Translations under genes and position numbers: made by a program
The notes under the pieces: model-generated
The model's input: only the letters and a program-made list of their open reading frames with translations
Told to the model about the DNA's origin: nothing
The model's database searches: none
From: Rhodoluna limnophila
GTDB taxonomy: Bacteria; Actinomycetota; Actinomycetes; Actinomycetales; Microbacteriaceae
Assembly (NCBI GenBank): GCA_945862155.1
Contig: CAMAXJ010000006.1
Coordinates: 1 to 46,709 of the forward strand
Direction of reading: 5' to 3'
DNA length: 46,709 nucleotides
Shown here: positions 38,439 to 46,470 of the stretch, one piece after another
Layout: each line of letters starts with the position of its first letter
Numbering within the stretch: position 1 is the stretch's first letter

Positions 38439-40364
38439 ATGACCAAGATAGCGAAGCTGGCTATCCAGTCGAATCTGCCCCAGCTAGATCGGTTGTTTGA
38501 TTACCTAGTTCCCGACAGTCTTGTAAATCAGGCTGAAATTGGATCTCGGGTTAAAGTCATCTTTGGAAGATCCAAAAAAGCTTTGGATGCGTTCATAGTT
38601 GATTTCCCTCAAGAGTCAGAGTTTTCTGGTCGCCTTAGCGAGATTCTAGAAGTTGTTGGAACTGCGCAAACCCTCAAACCAAATGTCTTCAAGTTGTGTC
38701 AACAGTTGGCAGAGCGTTCTGCCTCAACGCTTGGTGATGTTCTAAAACTTGCGACTCCACCCCACATGCCTAAGGCTTTTGCTGCACATTTGCAGTTAGC
38801 GCCGGAGAGCGAGGAATCTAGTTCGTACAATTTAGCCGCAGATATCGAGGGGACAAACGCGATTCTTGCAGGAGGTCAGAAGTCTTTTCTACTGGCAGAG
38901 CCTCGCCAAGTCGAACTTGGATTCGGCGAAAGCTTAGCTAGCGTTCCTGCCTGGGTGAACATGTTTGTCTTGTTTGCAGCTGCGAATTTAGCTCGGGGTA
39001 AATCAACGCTGATTCTCGTACCTGATTACCGAGAGCACGAAGTGGTTATGGAGGCGTTGACGCGCGCAGATCTTGCCAATCATATTGCTAACTACTCTCA
39101 GGAACAGGTCAAATCAAAGCAATACCTAGGTTTCTTGAGGGCGCTCGAAATAAGGCCTCGAATTGTTGTTGGTTCGCGAGCAGCTGCGTTTGCTCCAGCC
39201 CACAATCTAGGCAGCATCCTGGTCTTCGATGAAGCGGACAGGAGTTATTCAGACCAAGGGTCACCTTATCTAAATTCACGTGATGTTGTTCTGGTGCGTC
39301 AATCGATAGAGGATTGTTCTTTAGTTTTCACTTCACACTCAATCTCGAGCGATGTGAAGCGCCTTATTGACTCAGGTTTCTTGACTGATAGGACCGTACA
39401 GTTTCCAGCTCCCAGGATTTCGAATTCTGAGCCAGGTCTTCGTGTCGATTCACACGCTTACTCGGCAATCAAAGCAGGATTGGAGCTGGGTCCAGTTTTG
39501 GTGCAAGTTGCATCACTTGGCGATAGCACAGCCATGTATTGCAAATTATGCGATGAGCCGGCAAGGTGCGCTGAGTGTCAGGGCCCGCTCTGGATTGATT
39601 CTTCAGGTTCGAAAAAGTGTCGCTGGTGCAATTCATTCCAAATGAACTACAGGTGCCCTTGTGGCGGATTAGATCTCACCCTTGGAAGAGCTGGAGCAAC
39701 CCGAACTGCAGCGGAATTAGGACGGGCTTTTCCTTCGGCGCGTGTTATCGAATCAACCGGTCAAGCCCGCACCACTTCGATCAATCGGGGTCGGACTTTA
39801 GTTGTTGCAACGGCTGGGGCTGAACCTTACGTGGAGGGTGGATACAGTGCCGTAGTTCTTCTCGACGCGAAAGTAGCTCTTTCCAGGCAAAACCTCCGTG
39901 CTCAAGAGGAAGCGGTTCGCACCTGGTCTAATGCTGTTGCCAAAGCGGAACCAAAAGCTCCCTGTGTTCTGGTTGGAGTTTCTGGTGAGTTGTCACAGTT
40001 GTTTTCACTTTGGAACCACCACAAGATTGCCGAGAATGAGTACAAGTCGCGCCAAGAGTTGGCCCTACCTCCATCACTTCGACTGGGAAGCATAACGGCA
40101 GAACTTTCACTATTGACGGAGCTTTCCGAAATCCTTGCCAAGGAGCCTGCCGTGGTTCGTATAGGCCCTGCTCCTTTGGAAACCATTTCTACTGGAGCGT
40201 TGTGGAGGTTGATTTTCAAGTATCCATACTCACTTGGTTTGGAACTTGCAAAACTGCTGAAAGTTGAAGTAGCACGCATTAGCGCAGGGAAGATTAGGAC
40301 TTCGAGTTCCGGAAGAAGCGCACGGGCTATTACCGTGAAGATGAACGACTCTGAAGTAGTCTGA
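38439..40364 (+). CDS. priA: PriA-like primosomal protein without helicase ATPase motifs
   Basis: Replication-restart protein N' of 641 residues. The N-terminal fork-binding domain (LPQLDRLFDYLVPD, GSRVKVIFGR) and the zinc-binding cysteines (CKLCDEPARCAECQ, then CRWC and CPC, about residues 367-408) are clear. The helicase core is degraded: where a GxTGSGKT Walker A is expected the sequence reads WVNMFVLFAAANLARGKS, the DEEH box reads DEADR, and the later GTEK motif is missing. This is the known actinobacterial condition, so it probably binds forks without unwinding them. Confidence 0.9.
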   Translation: MTKIAKLAIQSNLPQLDRLFDYLVPDSLVNQAEIGSRVKVIFGRSKKALDAFIVDFPQESEFSGRLSEILEVVGTAQTLKPNVFKLCQQLAERSASTLGDVLKLATPPHMPKAFAAHLQLAPESEESSSYNLAADIEGTNAILAGGQKSFLLAEPRQVELGFGESLASVPAWVNMFVLFAAANLARGKSTLILVPDYREHEVVMEALTRADLANHIANYSQEQVKSKQYLGFLRALEIRPRIVVGSRAAAFAPAHNLGSILVFDEADRSYSDQGSPYLNSRDVVLVRQSIEDCSLVFTSHSISSDVKRLIDSGFLTDRTVQFPAPRISNSEPGLRVDSHAYSAIKAGLELGPVLVQVASLGDSTAMYCKLCDEPARCAECQGPLWIDSSGSKKCRWCNSFQMNYRCPCGGLDLTLGRAGATRTAAELGRAFPSARVIESTGQARTTSINRGRTLVVATAGAEPYVEGGYSAVVLLDAKVALSRQNLRAQEEAVRTWSNAVAKAEPKAPCVLVGVSGELSQLFSLWNHHKIAENEYKSRQELALPPSLRLGSITAELSLLTELSEILAKEPAVVRIGPAPLETISTGALWRLIFKYPYSLGLELAKLLKVEVARISAGKIRTSSSGRSARAITVKMNDSEVV

Positions 40365-40377
40365 TGTCGGAGAAGAC

Positions 40378-41298
40378 TTGAGAATCATTTTTGCAGGAAC
40401 GCCAGCCAACGCGGCCAAAACGTTAGAAGCACTTTTAGCAGCTAATCATGAGGTAGTTGGGGTTTTGACGCGCATGGATGCCCCAATGGGTAGAAGTGGG
40501 ACATTAATGGAATCTCCGGTGGCGAATGTTGCCAACAAGCATGATTTGCCGTTATTGAAGTCAAATCTTCCTGACCCCCAAGTAGGCGAGTGGATTGCAG
40601 GTTTGAAGCCAGATCTTGGAATCATTGTTGCTTATGGTTCAATTCTCAAAACAAATCTTTTAGAGATCCCGGCTGAGGGTTGGCTTAATGTTCACTATTC
40701 ACTGCTTCCAAAATATCCTGGTGCGTCTCCAGTGCAACAAATGCTGTTAGAAGGTGACTCAACAACTGGCGTGACGGTTTTTCAGTTAGATGAGGGCGTA
40801 GACACCGGACCTATTTTGTCCCAAGCTTCAGTTGTTGTAGATCCCGACGCGACCGCTGGGTCTGTGCTTGAGCAACTCACTGTTGTTGGCTCAGACCTTG
40901 TTTTAGACACGCTAAAAAAACTCGACGACTATCTGGGAACTAAGACCTTTCAAGATAAGAATCTGAAGGTTCCCGTAACTCGAAAAATCAATCGCGCTAT
41001 GGCCAGAATCGAATTCAGCATGCCTGCATTGCGAATTGTGAACCTAGTGCGGGCTATGAATCCTGAGCCCGTGGCTTGGTTCGAATTTGAGGCCCAACCT
41101 GTCCGTGTGCTGGAATCTGCTATCTCCGATTTTCCAGGCTTGTCAGAGGGCGTGGCTGTTTTAGCAGAGGGTGAACTTGTCGTGGGTTCTTCAGATAGAG
41201 CAGTCATTCTCCGAACTGTTCAACCTGCAGGCAAAAAACCGATGCCGGGAGCAGATTGGTTCAGGGGACTGCGTCGAGATTCGTTGTCGCTGACGTGA
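40378..41298 (+). CDS. fmt: Methionyl-tRNA formyltransferase
   Basis: Formylates initiator Met-tRNA using 10-formyl-THF. In the 306 residues the catalytic asparagine and histidine are N104 and H106 in LNVHYSLLPKYPGASP, with the aspartate in LDEGVDTGPIL. The TTG start has GGAGAAG a few bases upstream. Peptide deformylase, often a neighbour, is not adjacent. rsmB overlaps the stop as GTGA. Confidence 0.96.
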   Translation: MRIIFAGTPANAAKTLEALLAANHEVVGVLTRMDAPMGRSGTLMESPVANVANKHDLPLLKSNLPDPQVGEWIAGLKPDLGIIVAYGSILKTNLLEIPAEGWLNVHYSLLPKYPGASPVQQMLLEGDSTTGVTVFQLDEGVDTGPILSQASVVVDPDATAGSVLEQLTVVGSDLVLDTLKKLDDYLGTKTFQDKNLKVPVTRKINRAMARIEFSMPALRIVNLVRAMNPEPVAWFEFEAQPVRVLESAISDFPGLSEGVAVLAEGELVVGSSDRAVILRTVQPAGKKPMPGADWFRGLRRDSLSLT

Positions 41299-42641
41299 AT
41301 AGAGAAGTTGCCTTCGATCTTCTGGACAGAGTTCAATCGGATGATGCGTATGCAAATCTGCTTTTACCAACACTGATTTCAAGAGCCAAGCTTGATTCTC
41401 GCGATGCGGCGTTTGTACAGGAGCTAGCTTTTGGCACAATCCGGAACTGGTTGCTCTACGAAAAGATCATTGAGGCGGCATCTTCACGAAAGATCGATGA
41501 GATTGAACCTGCTGCCCAGATTGTTATCGTGCTCGGAGTGCATCAGCTTTTGAAGATGAGGGTTCCCACCCACGCTGCCATCAATGAAAGCGTGAACCTC
41601 GCAAAGACAAAAACCAGCAAAGGGTCTGTCGGCTTCGTCAATGCGGTTTTAAGGAAGATCGCTTTGAAGGACAAGGACGATTGGATTGACGAAGTAACTA
41701 AAGGTCTATCCGAATTAGATGCTCTATCCGTACAGTATTCACACCCGATGTGGATTCTTCAGGCTTTCAAGGCCGCTTTAGCTTCCCGCGGTATGGATAA
41801 AGAGTTTGAAGATCTTCTAGCCAGCAACAACTTGGCGCCCAAAGTTTCACTTGCGGCTTTGCCGGGGTTTTGCTCACCAAGTGATTTTGATGTTGATCAA
41901 CAGGAGCAGAATAGATCGCCAATCGGAGTGGAGATCTCAGGGAATCCAGCAAACATTGAACTAGTAAACAAAGGATTCGCTCGTGTCCAAGATCAAGGTT
42001 CACAGTTGGTCACGTTGGCACTAATCGCGTCACCCATCGAAGTAGCAGACGAAAACTGGCTGGACATGTGCGCAGGCCCTGGCGGTAAGGCAGCAATTCT
42101 TGCTGCTGTGTCCTTATCTTCCGGTCAAAGATTTGTTGCCAACGAGGTGTCTGACCACAGAGCACAACTGGTCACTAATGCGCTTAAGCCGTTGGGAAGT
42201 TTTGAGGTTAAGATTTCGGATGGTCGGGTTTATGGCGAGAGTTCAGAGAAATTTTCGCGAATTTTACTTGATGCGCCTTGTACTGGTTTGGGAGCTTTAC
42301 GACGCCGACCTGAATCGAGGTGGCGAAGAAGTACGGATGATCTAGCTGATTTAGTGAAACTTCAGCGTGAACTTATTGAAAGCGCTTGGGGTGCACTAGA
42401 ACCCGGCGGGGTATTGGCATACGTGACATGTTCACCACATCTGTCCGAAACAACCGGTCAGGTGGCCTGGGCGGAAGGAAAATTCAAGGGTCGGCTTGAA
42501 CTGATGAACGCTAATGAGATTCTAAATTCATTGAGTCCATCGCTCAAACTCAATGAGTCTTTGCGTACCGCACAGCTTTGGCCTCAAGTTCATGGGACAG
42601 ACGCGATGTTCCTTGCTTTGATGCGTAAGTCTATAAACTGA
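41295..42641 (+). CDS. rsmB: 16S rRNA (cytosine-967-C5) methyltransferase RsmB
   Basis: Methylates C967 of 16S rRNA. The 448 residues have a NusB-like N-terminal RNA-binding domain (about 1-135) and a SAM-dependent Rossmann domain with MCAGPGGKAAILAA, DAPCTGLGALRRRPESRWRR (C329) and the catalytic cysteine C379 in TCSP. I chose GTG at 41295, which forms a GTGA overlap with fmt and starts with the family-like NREVAFDLLDRV; a TTG at 41256 is an alternative adding 13 residues. Confidence 0.92.
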   Translation: MNREVAFDLLDRVQSDDAYANLLLPTLISRAKLDSRDAAFVQELAFGTIRNWLLYEKIIEAASSRKIDEIEPAAQIVIVLGVHQLLKMRVPTHAAINESVNLAKTKTSKGSVGFVNAVLRKIALKDKDDWIDEVTKGLSELDALSVQYSHPMWILQAFKAALASRGMDKEFEDLLASNNLAPKVSLAALPGFCSPSDFDVDQQEQNRSPIGVEISGNPANIELVNKGFARVQDQGSQLVTLALIASPIEVADENWLDMCAGPGGKAAILAAVSLSSGQRFVANEVSDHRAQLVTNALKPLGSFEVKISDGRVYGESSEKFSRILLDAPCTGLGALRRRPESRWRRSTDDLADLVKLQRELIESAWGALEPGGVLAYVTCSPHLSETTGQVAWAEGKFKGRLELMNANEILNSLSPSLKLNESLRTAQLWPQVHGTDAMFLALMRKSIN

Positions 42642-42648
42642 GGTTATG
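42634..42648 (+). promoter_or_regulatory. Possible leaderless promoter before rpe
   Basis: TAAACT (42634-42639) is six bases from the rpe ATG. GAGG in the same spacer could be a Shine-Dalgarno, but it is only two bases from the ATG, closer than normal. The hexamer overlaps the end of rsmB. Confidence 0.25.
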
Positions 42649-43299
42649 AAAGCTCGAATTGCTCCAAGTATTCTGAGCGCTGACTTTGCAAATCTCGAAG
42701 CCGAACTTGCGACAATAAGTCACGCAGATCTAATTCACGTTGATGTCATGGATGGGCACTTCGTTCCAAACCTTACACTCGGGGTTCCAATAGTAAAAAG
42801 ACTTTCAGAAGTCACAAACGTTCCGCTGGATTTGCACTTGATGATTGAGTCCCCTGAGATCTGGGCATCTAAATACGCGCAATATGCAGGGTCAGTGACC
42901 TTCCACTTCGAGGCAGCAACCGATCCGAGGTTGGTCATTTCAGAGATTCGCAAGGCTGGTGCAAAGGCGGCGATGTCCATTAAACCTGGCACAGCATTTT
43001 CAGAAGTTTCTGAACTAGTTGAGTTGCTGGATATGCTTTTAGTGATGACGGTTGAACCTGGTTTTGGAGGACAATCACTTATTCAAAGCACGGTGCCTAA
43101 GGTTACAGAAGCGTTTGCTTATGCCAGCAATAATTCTTTGGAGCTTTCAATTCAAGTTGATGGGGGAGTCACGGCGGATAACATCGCGGAACTTTCCAGA
43201 GCGGGAGCTGACACTTTTGTCGCCGGAACGTCAGTATTCAAGGCCACAGATCGAAACTCTGAGATTGACCGGCTTCGGTCACTTGCCATTACGATCTAA
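42646..43299 (+). CDS. rpe: Ribulose-phosphate 3-epimerase
   Basis: Interconverts ribulose 5-phosphate and xylulose 5-phosphate in the pentose phosphate pathway. The 217-residue TIM barrel has APSILSADFANLE, the metal and catalytic stretch HVDVMDGHFVPNLTLG, LDLHLMIESP, VEPGFGGQS and the phosphate site VDGGV followed by VAGTSVF. Complete. It closes the coaBC-to-rpe block. Confidence 0.97.
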   Translation: MKARIAPSILSADFANLEAELATISHADLIHVDVMDGHFVPNLTLGVPIVKRLSEVTNVPLDLHLMIESPEIWASKYAQYAGSVTFHFEAATDPRLVISEIRKAGAKAAMSIKPGTAFSEVSELVELLDMLLVMTVEPGFGGQSLIQSTVPKVTEAFAYASNNSLELSIQVDGGVTADNIAELSRAGADTFVAGTSVFKATDRNSEIDRLRSLAITI

Positions 43300-43302
43300 T
43301 TT
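43265..43302 (+). promoter_or_regulatory. Putative trp operon promoter (leaderless)
   Basis: TTGACC (43265-43270) and TACGAT (43290-43295) are 19 bases apart, inside the end of rpe. The seven bases after the -10 box lead straight to an ATG at 43303, so the mRNA would begin at or within a base of that codon. This is the best -35/-10 pair ahead of trpE. Confidence 0.5.
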
Positions 43303-43380
43303 ATGACCCTGCTGGAAACCCCTGTTTTACCCGTGGGGAGAATTTTCTTCCAAATTTTCGAAACTCTGGAGCCAAATTGA
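43303..43380 (+). CDS. Candidate 25-codon leader peptide ahead of trpE
   Basis: An ATG-started frame of 25 codons fills the gap between rpe and trpE and ends in a TGA that overlaps the trpE TTG start (TTGA). The peptide reads MTLLETPVLPVGRIFFQIF and then ETLEPN, with no tryptophan. The predicted promoter would start transcription at its ATG, so it could be translated as a leaderless cistron and hand ribosomes to trpE. It carries the trpE ribosome site CTGGAG (43366-43371). A classic Trp-codon attenuator is excluded. It may be a chance frame; no homology is known to me. Confidence 0.35.
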   Translation: MTLLETPVLPVGRIFFQIFETLEPN

Positions 43381-44891
43381 TTTCAAAAGATGAGTTTCTA
43401 GAGCTTTCCAAGTCTTATCAGGTCATTCCACTTGTTGAGTCGGTCTTTTCTGGTACCGAGACGCCATTAACGATTTTCGAGAAACTCGCTTCTTCCAAGC
43501 CGGGGAGCTTTCTACTGGAATCCGCCGAAGCTGGAGTTTGGTCAAGGTATAGCTTCATTGGAGTAGAAAACTATGGACTTCTGGTGTCTTCCGGTGGTGC
43601 CGTATCTTGGAAGGCGCTAGAAGGTCATTCATCTCTTCCATTCGATGGCAAGAATCTCGATGGCCTGTCGGAGCTAGAAGCTCTAGAACTTATTCAAGAA
43701 AGTTGGAAAGCAGCTCCTGTGGCAGGGCTACCTCCGTTAGTTTCAGGATTAGTTGGTCTTCTAGGTTGGGACACAGTCCATCAAATTGAACGACTTGGTT
43801 CTCGTAAACCTAAAGAACTCGACGTGCCTGATTTGGCTATGGCTGTCATCAGGGACTTAGTTGTTGTTGATCACCAGGAATCTTCGCTCAAGTTAGTGTC
43901 AAATGTTTACTTGGGCCAAGGTCGAGATGCTTTATCCGAGTATGAGCTTGCAATAGAGAGAATCAAGCAGATGAAGAATAAGCTTTTGAAACCAACTGTG
44001 CCATTTATCGCGGATGTAGATTTCGAGGTCGAACCGGTCTTTTCAAGGCGTACCAGCGATTTCGAGTTTTTTGACCTTGTAAACAAAGCCAAAAAACACG
44101 TAGTTGCAGGTGATGTTTTTCAAGTTGTGATCTCCCAGCGATTCGATACTGAAGTTTCGGCAACGCCACTTGATGTCTATCGGATGCTTAGGGCTATCAA
44201 CCCGAGTCCATATATGTATTTGCTCAACTTCTTTGATGATAATGGTCAATTCTCGGTTGTAGGTTCGTCTCCAGAAGCATTGGTCAGGGTGAAGGTTGGA
44301 GCAGCAGTGCTGCATCCAATTGCTGGCTCAAGACCCCGTGGGGTCAACGTTGAAGCCGACACTGCAATGGCGGAAGAGCTACTTAGTGACGCTAAGGAGA
44401 AAGCTGAGCACTTGATGCTTGTAGACCTTGCGAGAAATGACCTTCTGAAGGTTTGCGATGCGAGTTCAGTCAACGTCACCGAATTTATGACCGTAGAAAG
44501 ATACAGCCACATCATGCATCTTGTTTCCACAGTCGAAGGCACTCTTCGCGATGGCGTATCGGCAGTGGCTGTGGTGCGAGCAACTTTCCCCGCAGGTACC
44601 TTATCGGGTGCTCCTAAGCCTCGTGCTTTAGAGATTATTGAGGAGCTCGAATCCACCAACAGAGGGTTATTTGGGGGAGTGGTTGGATACTTCGATTTTG
44701 CTGGCAATGCCGACCTTGCAATCGCCATTAGAACTGCGGTTATTCGAAATGGGGTTGCCCACGTCCAAGCGGGCGCAGGAATTGTTTTGGACAGCGTTGC
44801 AGAACTCGAAAACCAAGAAACCCTCAACAAAGCTTCGGCTCCGCTTAGAGCAATTCAGGCAGCAAATACTCTGACGAGGTATCAGAGTTGA
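43377..44891 (+). CDS. trpE: Anthranilate synthase component I
   Basis: First committed step of tryptophan synthesis from chorismate. The 504 residues have the N-terminal feedback region (FLLESAEAGVWSRYSFIG, with the LLES motif linked to tryptophan inhibition) and the chorismate-binding domain (IAGSRPRG, LMLVDLARNDL, SHIMHLVSTVEG, FPAGTLSGAPKPRA). TTG start with CTGGAG six bases upstream. The glutaminase partner trpG is not adjacent and must lie elsewhere. TTGA overlap with the next gene. Confidence 0.96.
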   Translation: MISKDEFLELSKSYQVIPLVESVFSGTETPLTIFEKLASSKPGSFLLESAEAGVWSRYSFIGVENYGLLVSSGGAVSWKALEGHSSLPFDGKNLDGLSELEALELIQESWKAAPVAGLPPLVSGLVGLLGWDTVHQIERLGSRKPKELDVPDLAMAVIRDLVVVDHQESSLKLVSNVYLGQGRDALSEYELAIERIKQMKNKLLKPTVPFIADVDFEVEPVFSRRTSDFEFFDLVNKAKKHVVAGDVFQVVISQRFDTEVSATPLDVYRMLRAINPSPYMYLLNFFDDNGQFSVVGSSPEALVRVKVGAAVLHPIAGSRPRGVNVEADTAMAEELLSDAKEKAEHLMLVDLARNDLLKVCDASSVNVTEFMTVERYSHIMHLVSTVEGTLRDGVSAVAVVRATFPAGTLSGAPKPRALEIIEELESTNRGLFGGVVGYFDFAGNADLAIAIRTAVIRNGVAHVQAGAGIVLDSVAELENQETLNKASAPLRAIQAANTLTRYQS

Positions 44892-45418
44892 ATTCCAGGC
44901 GTGGCACAATTGCTTGGACAGGGAGCATTGCACTGCTTGCAATTTTCGCAGGACTGAGTTGGCTCAATCTTGAACTTTCGCCAGAGGCAGGAGCGCAAAA
45001 GTTCGAGATTTCCGGATTTCAAGTCTTTCCTATAATTTCAGCACTTTTGCTTTTGCAGGTTGCAGCTTTGCTTGCTTCACTATTGACACCGAAGTTGGTA
45101 GGCAGGGTAATTTCAGGAATATTGTCGCCGATTATGCTGGCGCACGGTTTGTTTGTTGTCGTGGGTTTGCAATCTAGCTTGCAGAACGCGATAGAGGCGC
45201 AGATTACTGAAATCACAGGTGTTGCTGGATTTGCAAGCCAGGCTGAGTTTGTTGCTTTTGCCGGAGACACTTATCTTTGGGTCGGGTACTTATTAGCAAT
45301 CTTCATGAATCTTGCCATTTTGCTAACAAAGTCGCTATCAAAAGTGGCCCATTCTGAAGCCAGACCAACAAAGGAAGCATTGGGTGAGGAGCAAGATCTG
45401 TGGGAGACACAGAAGTAG
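44888..45418 (+). CDS. Trp-operon-associated membrane protein (TIGR02234-like)
   Basis: A 176-residue integral membrane protein with four predicted segments (about 9-24, 43-64, 72-90 and 122-143). It matches the actinobacterial protein regularly found right after trpE, known only as a tryptophan-biosynthesis-associated membrane protein. Function is unknown; transport or sensing linked to tryptophan is a guess from context. The TTG start overlaps the trpE stop as TTGA. Confidence 0.82.
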   Translation: MNSRRGTIAWTGSIALLAIFAGLSWLNLELSPEAGAQKFEISGFQVFPIISALLLLQVAALLASLLTPKLVGRVISGILSPIMLAHGLFVVVGLQSSLQNAIEAQITEITGVAGFASQAEFVAFAGDTYLWVGYLLAIFMNLAILLTKSLSKVAHSEARPTKEALGEEQDLWETQK

Positions 45419-45425
45419 CAACTGA

Positions 45426-45446
45426 CTTGGTAAAGTATTAGCCAAG
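45426..45446 (+). repeat. Small inverted repeat in the gap before the HGxxPAAW gene
   Basis: CTTGG (45426-45430) and CCAAG (45442-45446) can pair, with a T-G wobble extending the stem to six. The 3' arm adjoins and partly covers AGAGGAG, the ribosome site of the next gene. No T-tract follows, so it is not a classic terminator; mild translational control is possible. Confidence 0.3.
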
Positions 45447-45456
45447 AGGAGTATTT

Positions 45457-45678
45457 ATGTCTGAGAATCACATCGAACCAGGTCACGGGGACTCCGTTGC
45501 AGCCTGGGCTACAGTGAGCATTATTATTGCCGCCTTTGCTCTGGGAACTTTGTTTTTCTGGCTAGACATTGCTGTTTTGGTTTGGGCTTCCGCCGGTCTT
45601 GCAGGCTTGGGGCTAGTAGCGGGTATTTTCCTAAAGAGAGCTGGCTACGGGGTCGGCGGATCGAAGTCTAAGCACTAA
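45457..45678 (+). CDS. HGxxPAAW-type small membrane protein (DUF6704-like)
   Basis: A 73-residue protein with two predicted membrane segments (about 17-36 and 39-58). Near the N-terminus HGDSVAAW fits the HGxxPAAW signature of a small family confined to Actinobacteria, with valine in the place of proline. It lies between the TIGR02234-like gene and trpC, its usual position. The start is supported by AGAGGAG. Function unknown. Confidence 0.8.
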   Translation: MSENHIEPGHGDSVAAWATVSIIIAAFALGTLFFWLDIAVLVWASAGLAGLGLVAGIFLKRAGYGVGGSKSKH

Positions 45679-46458
45679 GTGCTTGAGTCACTCTACGCGG
45701 GCGCTGTTGCGGACGCTAATGCCCGTCAAGAGCTAGTCTCACTTTCCGAGATCGAAAGATTAGCTTCCGAAGCCAAACCTCCGCTAAATGCAATTGCACT
45801 TTTGAGCAGCGGGGAATTTGTCAAAGTAATTGCAGAAATAAAACGAGCAAGCCCATCCAGGGGTCATCTTGCAACTATTGAGGATCCTGAGTCACTTGCC
45901 TCTGTTTATCAGTCTGCTGGGGCGTCTGCGATAAGTGTCCTTACTGAACAGCGATCATTTCTTGGGACCCTCCAGGATCTAGACGCAGTTCGATCGGCGG
46001 TATCACTTCCCTTGTTGCGAAAAGATTTCATAGCTAACGAGTATCAGGTGGTAGAGGCCAGGGCCCACGGAGCCGACATAGTTTTGCTGATCGCAGCAGG
46101 TATTGATAACAGCGTGTTAGTAAAACTCAAGACACTTGCAGAGTCTCTAGGAATGACAGCCTTTATCGAAACCCACAATCGGGCTGAAGTTGAATTTGCC
46201 GCATCCATTGGTGCTCAGTTGGTTGGGGTAAATGCTCGTGACCTGACCACTTTCGAGACCGATCGGAACCTTTTTGAGGAACTAGTTCACTTATTGCCTG
46301 ACGATTGCATCAGAGTTGCCGAATCGGCGGTTCGCGGAATTGAGGATGTGCAGGCCTACGCTTTGGCCGGGGCAGATTGCGTTCTTGTGGGAGAAGCTCT
46401 TGTCACAGGGGACGCCGAGGATCTGGTCGGGGCTTTTTCTAGAATTGCCAAGGCTTAG
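45679..46458 (+). CDS. trpC: Indole-3-glycerol phosphate synthase
   Basis: Cyclises CdRP to indole-3-glycerol phosphate. The 259-residue TIM barrel has the family N-terminal extension, VIAEIKRASPSRG with the catalytic lysine, LLRKDFIANEYQV, VGVNARDL, and the phosphate site ending in ADCVLVGEALVTG. The GTG start directly follows the upstream stop. trpD and trpF are not between trpE and trpC. Confidence 0.96.
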   Translation: MLESLYAGAVADANARQELVSLSEIERLASEAKPPLNAIALLSSGEFVKVIAEIKRASPSRGHLATIEDPESLASVYQSAGASAISVLTEQRSFLGTLQDLDAVRSAVSLPLLRKDFIANEYQVVEARAHGADIVLLIAAGIDNSVLVKLKTLAESLGMTAFIETHNRAEVEFAASIGAQLVGVNARDLTTFETDRNLFEELVHLLPDDCIRVAESAVRGIEDVQAYALAGADCVLVGEALVTGDAEDLVGAFSRIAKA

Positions 46459-46470
46459 ACTTTTAGGATG
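46456..46470 (+). promoter_or_regulatory. Possible internal leaderless promoter before trpB
   Basis: TAGACT (46456-46461), which includes the trpC stop, is six bases from the trpB ATG. There is only a weak TTAGG in the spacer. It may be an internal start for trpBA or a chance match. Confidence 0.22.

Noticed and set aside
43319-43338. CCCC/GGGG hairpin in the trpE leader as an attenuator terminator
   Set aside because: Only four pairs with a 12-base loop and no T-tract after it, and the leader frame has no Trp codons.
44246-44830. A 194-codon minus-strand frame opposite trpE
   Set aside because: Low-complexity antisense shadow of the conserved chorismate-binding domain; no ribosome site or domain.
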